The position numbers and the translations under genes are program-made. Source: an uncultured Kroppenstedtia sp. (GTDB taxonomy: Bacteria > Bacillota > Bacilli > Thermoactinomycetales > DSM-45169). From it: 20,003 nucleotides of DNA. Under the pieces are notes generated by a model. That model did not search any database and was not told the DNA's origin. It saw only the letters and a program-made list of their open reading frames with translations. Location: contig CAUGKZ010000003.1 of the NCBI GenBank assembly GCA_959600065.1, forward strand, positions 1 to 20,003, given 5' to 3'. Below are positions 16,100 to 20,003 of the stretch, one piece after another; the stretch's first letter is position 1; every line of letters begins with the position of its first letter.

Positions 16100-16149
16100 A
16101 ATGTATTCCGGTGGACGAGGGTTATGAATGAATTCGAAGGAGGGTTGGT

Positions 16150-16764
16150 ATGCGCCGTTTTTTAGATGCGGTCCGCGCAGAGAAAAAATTGATTACCATC
16201 GCTTCTCTGCTGTTTATCCTGTCCATTGTGGCAGGATACCTGGCAAGCGGTCCCGCGAGTGAATGGTTGAAGCAGTCCGGGGTGTGGGATCAATTCATGG
16301 AAAAAGCGAAAACGATTGAGAAAAATCCTAGCTGGTGGGCAGCCTTTGGGCTTATATTTGCGAACAACATGTTCGCTTCGATGACGATGATCGGAACCGG
16401 TCTCTTTTTCGGGATTTATCCGCTGATGGGATTGGTTTTTAACGGGATGCTGGTGGGGGTGATCCTGGGAACCGCATCTGAACAGTCGGGAATCCATCCA
16501 TTAACTCTGTTCATTACACAAATTCTCCCTCACGGAATCTTGGAATTGCCGGCGGTGATCCTAGCTGTAGCTTATGGAATCCGGCTGGGGATCCTGGTAT
16601 TCCGTAGCATGATTGGATGGGGCTCTCCTCGCCTCAGAAAAGAAAACCGGAGAGCCTGGTCCGATTATCTGAGGCGGATTACACCGATGATCATCGGGAT
16701 TATGGTGATGTTAGCAGTAGCCGCCGTCATCGAATCGGGGCTGATCGTCGCCTATGCCAAATAG
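16150..16764 (+). CDS. SpoIIM-family (DUF95) membrane protein
   Basis: A 204-aa integral membrane protein with about five helices (roughly residues 15-33, 63-82, 85-108, 125-150, 174-200). It carries the SpoIIM/DUF95 features FANNMFASM and PHGILELPAVILAVAYGIRLG. SpoIIM in B. subtilis acts with SpoIID and SpoIIP in engulfment, but its gene lies elsewhere on the chromosome. This copy may therefore be a paralog rather than the engulfment protein. It follows AAGGAGGG (16137-16144) and a forespore-type promoter and is divergent from pdaB, which supports a sporulation role. Whether it is the only SpoIIM of the organism cannot be seen from this window. Confidence 0.85.
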   Translation: MRRFLDAVRAEKKLITIASLLFILSIVAGYLASGPASEWLKQSGVWDQFMEKAKTIEKNPSWWAAFGLIFANNMFASMTMIGTGLFFGIYPLMGLVFNGMLVGVILGTASEQSGIHPLTLFITQILPHGILELPAVILAVAYGIRLGILVFRSMIGWGSPRLRKENRRAWSDYLRRITPMIIGIMVMLAVAAVIESGLIVAYAK

Positions 16765-16786
16765 AGTGAAACAGGGAGGAAACATC

Positions 16787-17203
16787 ATGAAAACAGACCT
16801 TCACTGGAAAGGGAAAATGCAGTTTGAAGCCCGGACACCGTCCGGCCATGGGGTTACCCTTGATGCTTCTCCTGAAGTGGGTGGAGAAGACCGAGGGCCC
16901 CGGCCGACGGAACTGCTGCTCACGGCAGTGGGAGGCTGTTCGGGTATCGATATTGTCAGTATCCTGGACAAGATGCGCCTTCAGGTGAAATCCTTTGATA
17001 TGGAAGTCTCGGGAGTACGAGCAGAGGAGCATCCTCGCCGGTTCACCCAAGTCCACATCCATTATCGTCTGGAGGGGGATCTGCCGGAGGAAAAAGTGAG
17101 ACGAGCGGTGGATCTCTCCAGGGACAAGTATTGTTCCGTTTCCCAATCTCTCGGGGCGGATGTGACCACTAGTTTTGAAATCAATGGAAAAAGGTTTGAT
17201 TGA
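16787..17203 (+). CDS. OsmC/Ohr-family peroxiredoxin-like protein
   Basis: OsmC-family proteins reduce organic or other hydroperoxides with two cysteines. Here the pair is C51 (TAVGGCSGIDI) and C116 (DKYCSVSQSL), in the usual sequence contexts. At 138 aa the length is normal. The N-terminal GEDRGPRPTELLLTAVGG is the family's conserved stretch and is closer to general OsmC/YhfA-like proteins than to Ohr. ATG 16787 follows GGGAGG (16774-16779). An in-frame ATG at 16754 overlaps the SpoIIM-family gene and is less likely. The 22-bp gap to the upstream gene suggests co-transcription. A strong terminator follows. Confidence 0.93.
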   Translation: MKTDLHWKGKMQFEARTPSGHGVTLDASPEVGGEDRGPRPTELLLTAVGGCSGIDIVSILDKMRLQVKSFDMEVSGVRAEEHPRRFTQVHIHYRLEGDLPEEKVRRAVDLSRDKYCSVSQSLGADVTTSFEINGKRFD

Positions 17204-17205
17204 TG

Positions 17206-17241
17206 AAAAACCGCAAGCCCTCTGAGGGCTTGCGGTTTTTT
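17206..17241. terminator. Bidirectional Rho-independent terminator after the OsmC gene
   Basis: CCGCAAGCCC (17211-17220) and GGGCTTGCGG (17226-17235) form a perfect 10-bp stem with loop TCTGA. Five A's precede it and six T's follow, so it can act on both strands. It closes the SpoIIM-OsmC unit. Confidence 0.93.
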
Positions 17242-17298
17242 AGTTTAGGTTGCCGGGGTGTTAAATGTGTAGGGGAAAGAGCAGGAGGATCCCTGTCC

Positions 17299-17540
17299 AT
17301 GATCGAACGGGAACATTTTTGGAATACTTTCCGATCGACTGGGCGTGGGAAGAAGTACGATCTACGAATATTATTCCAGTAAGGAACAGCTGATCCTCGT
17401 TTATATGGAGCGGTTGATGAACCAGATCATGAAGGAATGTTAAGAATGGGCATCGGATCGTCCTTGAAGCGATTAAAGGGGCATATATTAAAAATGACGG
17501 GTATAGCTGGTTCGAATGTTCCCAGATGGATGTGTGTTAG
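17299..17540 (+). pseudogene. Decayed TetR-family transcriptional regulator
   Basis: Three frames together recall a TetR regulator. Frame 1 starts at ATG 17299 with GGAGGAT upstream and reads MIEREHF before becoming meaningless. Frame 2 (17303-17443) contains the DNA-binding helix-turn-helix LSDRLGVGRSTIYEYYSSKE, followed by QLILVYMERLMNQIMKEC and a stop. Frame 3 (17445-17540) continues NGHRIVLEAIKGAYIKNDGY, then SWFECSQM and TAG. At about 80 residues in total versus about 190 in the family, most of helix 1 and of the ligand domain is missing. At least two frameshifts plus deletions make a working protein very unlikely. It sits directly before an MMPL exporter, the usual place for its local regulator. 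Confidence 0.85.
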
Positions 17541-17560
17541 ACCATTTGATTTTTTGCGTG

Positions 17561-17582
17561 AATCTGACACGTGTGTCAGATT
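17561..17582. promoter_or_regulatory. 22-bp palindrome, probable TetR operator before the MMPL gene
   Basis: AATCTGACAC and GTGTCAGATT are perfect complementary arms around GT. Size and symmetry suit a TetR-family operator. It lies 52 bp before the MMPL start, and a poor promoter (TTGCGT 17554-17559, GATTAT 17579-17584, 19 bp) would overlap it. In RNA, an 8-bp hairpin followed by ATCTTTTTTT (17583-17592) could instead serve as a terminator or attenuator for the regulator fragment. Confidence 0.6.
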
Positions 17583-17634
17583 ATCTTTTTTTACCGCCCC
17601 ACATTTTGTGATAAACGGTAGAGGAGTGTAAAGG

Positions 17635-19839
17635 ATGAAGCGCTGGATTCAATTGTTGACTTCGGCGGTTTCCAGTCGGAAGGGAGCCAAGGTCAGTCTC
17701 ATTGTCTGGTTGGTTGCGGCCATATTGATCAGCGGACTCTCGGCTAGGGCTAATGAATATGCTGTAAATGTCAATGGCAGTGATTTGCCGGAGCAAGCGA
17801 AGTCTGTCATTGCTGGGAAGGAATTGAAACGTTATTTTCCTGATGAAGGGGGGACACCGGCACTTCTTGTCTTTCATCATCAGGATGGGCTAACATCCGA
17901 CGACCTGAAACAGGTTGGCGAAATGAGTAAGTATCTACATTCAGATGATGCTCCGGATACGATCAAGGAGGCACCTCCTTATCACCAGTTGCCAAAACCT
18001 GTCCAACAATCTTTTTTGTCAAAGGATAAAACGACACTGATTTTGCCAGTGATACTCAAAGATGGGCTGGAGATGTCGGACATTAATGAAACCATCACTC
18101 AGCTCCAGGAAAAGGGGGATTCGTTTCTTTTCGGTTCCACTGAGCTGAAAATAACGGGGCCGGCAGGGATTGCATCCGATACGATCGCCATTTTCTCCAA
18201 TGCGGATTTGGTACTTCTTTTTTCCACCATCGGGCTGATCTTAATCCTTTTGATCGTGATCTATCGGTCTCCGTTGCTTGCTGTCATCCCCTTGTTGGTG
18301 TCGGGAATCGTATATCAGGTGATGGACCGATTCCTCGGATTTGCGGCCAAGAGCGGTTGGTTCGAGCTGGATTCTCAATCGGTGTCCATTGCGAGCATTC
18401 TTCTGTTTGCCGCTCTGACCGACTATTCGCTGTTGGTTTTTTCTCGGTTCCGTGAGGAGTTGAAGAAACGGGAAAATAAGTATGACGCCATGAGTGAAGC
18501 AATGAAGCAGGTGTGGGAACCTATATTTTTCAGCGGTGGTACCGTTTTGGCCGCCATGCTAGTTCTGTTTATCGCTGATTACAAACCGTACCACAGCTTC
18601 GCACCGGTCTTCTCCATCACGATGGCGATTATTCTGGTTGCCGGACTGACTCTGGTGCCATCTCTGTTTGCCCTGTTTGGCCGTAAGGCTTTCTGGCCTT
18701 CGATCCCCAAGGTGGGAGATCCGAAAATCAAAAAGGATTCGTTCTGGTCCCGGGTGGGCAGATTTGTGATCCGTAAACCGGGAATCATCTCCATTGTGAT
18801 GGTGGCTGTGTTGGCCTTGTTTGCTCTCAATATGACGCAGACTCAATACTCCTTCAACCTGATTAAATCATTCCCTGAAGATATGAACTCACGGGTTGGT
18901 TTTGAACTGTTGGAAGATCACTATTCCAAAGGTGATTTGGCTCCCACCACCCTATTATTGACGGGATCGGAGAATCTCCGTCATAAAGAACTGTTGGCTT
19001 TGCGGGATTGTCTGGAAAATCAGGAGGGTGTAAAGAGGGTCTCCACCGATCTGGAGCCGGCTCACGGAGGAACAGCTGCCGTCATGAAAAACGAAGAGAT
19101 CGTGACAGAAGACGGGAAGGCTACCCGTATCCAATTGACCTTCAAAGACAATCCTTACGACCGATCTTCTTTGAATTATTTGGAGTCGATCCAAACGCAT
19201 TCAGATGATATTTTGAGGAAAAGCGGTTTGTCCCCGGAAAACCACACCCTCCAATTTGCAGGGGAAACGGCAAAGCAAGTGGACGTACGGGAGTTGAACG
19301 AGAGCGACACGAAATGGGTGATTCTGTTTATCACTCTCTTGATCACCCTGTTGCTGGGGGTTCAAACCCGTTCCCTAGTGGCACCACTGTATATGATCGC
19401 CACGATTCTCCTCTCCTATGGAGCGGCGATGGGACTCAGTACGTTCATCTTTGACAAGATATTCGAGCTGCCTGAGATGAGTTATCGCATTCCATTGTAC
19501 ACCTTTGTGTTCTTGGTCGCCCTCGGAGTGGACTATAACATCATGTTGGTATCCCGGATTCGGGAAGAAAACAACCATCTTGAACTGAAAGAGGCGATCA
19601 GCAGGGGAGTGTCTATGACCGGGGGCGTAATTTCCTCCGCCGGTGTGATTCTCGCGGCCACCTTCGGTGTTCTCATGACCCAGCCCATCCTGGAGCTATT
19701 TATGTTTGGTTTTGCTGTGGGTTTGGGGATCTTAATGGATACTTTTCTGGTCAGAGGATTGCTTTTGCCATCTGTGATTACGTTACTTGGGAAAATCAGC
19801 TTTTGGCCTTCCAAGGTTAAGGTGAATGAGGAAGTTTAA
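17635..19839 (+). CDS. MMPL/RND-superfamily transporter (YdfJ-like)
   Basis: A 734-aa membrane transporter of the MMPL family, relatives of which export lipids, drugs or other hydrophobic compounds using the proton gradient. The architecture is complete: helix 1 (about 18-37), extracytoplasmic domain 1 (about 38-190), a helix bundle (about 192-360), helix 7 (about 380-398), domain 2 (about 399-558), and a second bundle to about 725. The two proton-relay Asp-Tyr pairs of MMPL proteins are present: D263-Y264 (TDYSLLVFSRFREE) and D633-Y634 (VDYNIMLVSRIREE). The second extracytoplasmic domain shows no obvious insertion. GAGGAG (17621-17626) precedes the ATG. Substrate is unknown; B. subtilis YdfJ is a similar-length relative. 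Its neighbour regulator is broken. Confidence 0.93.
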   Translation: MKRWIQLLTSAVSSRKGAKVSLIVWLVAAILISGLSARANEYAVNVNGSDLPEQAKSVIAGKELKRYFPDEGGTPALLVFHHQDGLTSDDLKQVGEMSKYLHSDDAPDTIKEAPPYHQLPKPVQQSFLSKDKTTLILPVILKDGLEMSDINETITQLQEKGDSFLFGSTELKITGPAGIASDTIAIFSNADLVLLFSTIGLILILLIVIYRSPLLAVIPLLVSGIVYQVMDRFLGFAAKSGWFELDSQSVSIASILLFAALTDYSLLVFSRFREELKKRENKYDAMSEAMKQVWEPIFFSGGTVLAAMLVLFIADYKPYHSFAPVFSITMAIILVAGLTLVPSLFALFGRKAFWPSIPKVGDPKIKKDSFWSRVGRFVIRKPGIISIVMVAVLALFALNMTQTQYSFNLIKSFPEDMNSRVGFELLEDHYSKGDLAPTTLLLTGSENLRHKELLALRDCLENQEGVKRVSTDLEPAHGGTAAVMKNEEIVTEDGKATRIQLTFKDNPYDRSSLNYLESIQTHSDDILRKSGLSPENHTLQFAGETAKQVDVRELNESDTKWVILFITLLITLLLGVQTRSLVAPLYMIATILLSYGAAMGLSTFIFDKIFELPEMSYRIPLYTFVFLVALGVDYNIMLVSRIREENNHLELKEAISRGVSMTGGVISSAGVILAATFGVLMTQPILELFMFGFAVGLGILMDTFLVRGLLLPSVITLLGKISFWPSKVKVNEEV

Positions 19840-20003
19840 TTAACTTACCACCATACTATTCATCTCTACTGAACTGGAAGAGTGGCAGAAGCGTAGAATG
19901 GGAGGAAAGGCTGTCCGGTTGATGGACGGTAAAAGAGACTGGATCAAAACCAGGCGTGTTGATTAGCCATATTTTGGATGGGGAGATCGTGTTCACCCAC
20001 GCG
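19840..20003. other. Non-coding tail after the MMPL gene
   Basis: No recognisable gene, strong terminator, tRNA or rRNA sequence is visible in these 164 bases. A short open frame on the plus strand (19844-19966), with its only ATG at 19898, lacks a ribosome site and similarity I can recognise. Confidence 0.5.

Noticed and set aside
17200..17382. Frame starting in the OsmC stop region and running into the TetR relic
   Set aside because: It starts within the terminator stem region and only incidentally contains the relic's first residues; treated as part of the pseudogene from ATG 17299.
19844..19966. Short plus-strand open frame after the MMPL gene
   Set aside because: Its only ATG (19898) would give about 22 residues, without a ribosome site or recognisable similarity.

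Overview
This window comes from a moderately GC-rich, endospore-forming Gram-positive bacterium of the Bacilli. The gene order matches the Bacillus subtilis chromosome from secY to pdaB closely, and it contains gerD, kbaA, cwlD, pdaB and a SpoIIM-family gene. The base composition (by eye a little above 50% GC), TTG/GTG starts on ribosomal genes and protein style suggest a Thermoactinomycetaceae-like lineage (Kroppenstedtia, Melghirimyces or Desmospora type). That placement is inference, not a database result.

Positions 1-5080 are the distal end of the S10-spc-alpha ribosomal superoperon: secY (3' end), adk, map, a KOW-domain protein, infA, rpmJ, rpsM, rpsK, rpoA and rplQ, closed by a terminator. 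Positions 5100-7593 hold the ECF transporter module ecfA1-ecfA2-ecfT, whose reading frames overlap, followed by truA. A strong sigma-A-type promoter and a leader with an L13-leader-like hairpin precede rplM-rpsI (8521-9370), which end in a terminator.

Positions 9481-16049 are the conserved sporulation/germination block: a ybaK-like gene, cwlD (cortex muramic lactam formation), the Mrp/SalA ATPase, gerD (minus strand), kbaA and pdaB (minus strand). Compared with B. subtilis, a fetAB-type ABC transporter pair and about 300 bp of hairpin-rich non-coding DNA lie between salA and gerD. gerD has a sigma-G-like promoter, back to back with a sigma-A-like promoter for kbaA.

Positions 16050-20003 are more lineage-specific. 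pdaB and a SpoIIM-family gene diverge from one short inverted repeat, in which each arm can serve as the -35 of one sporulation-type promoter and the -10 of the other. Next come an OsmC-family gene, a bidirectional terminator, a decayed TetR-family regulator spread over three frames, an intact 22-bp palindrome that looks like its operator, and an MMPL/RND-family transporter.

I found no rRNA or tRNA gene, CRISPR array, intact insertion sequence or prophage, and nothing I would call a new defence or biosynthetic system. The best leads are the shared divergent sporulation promoter with its SpoIIM paralog, the orphaned operator in front of the MMPL gene, and the multi-hairpin element at 13639-13750.
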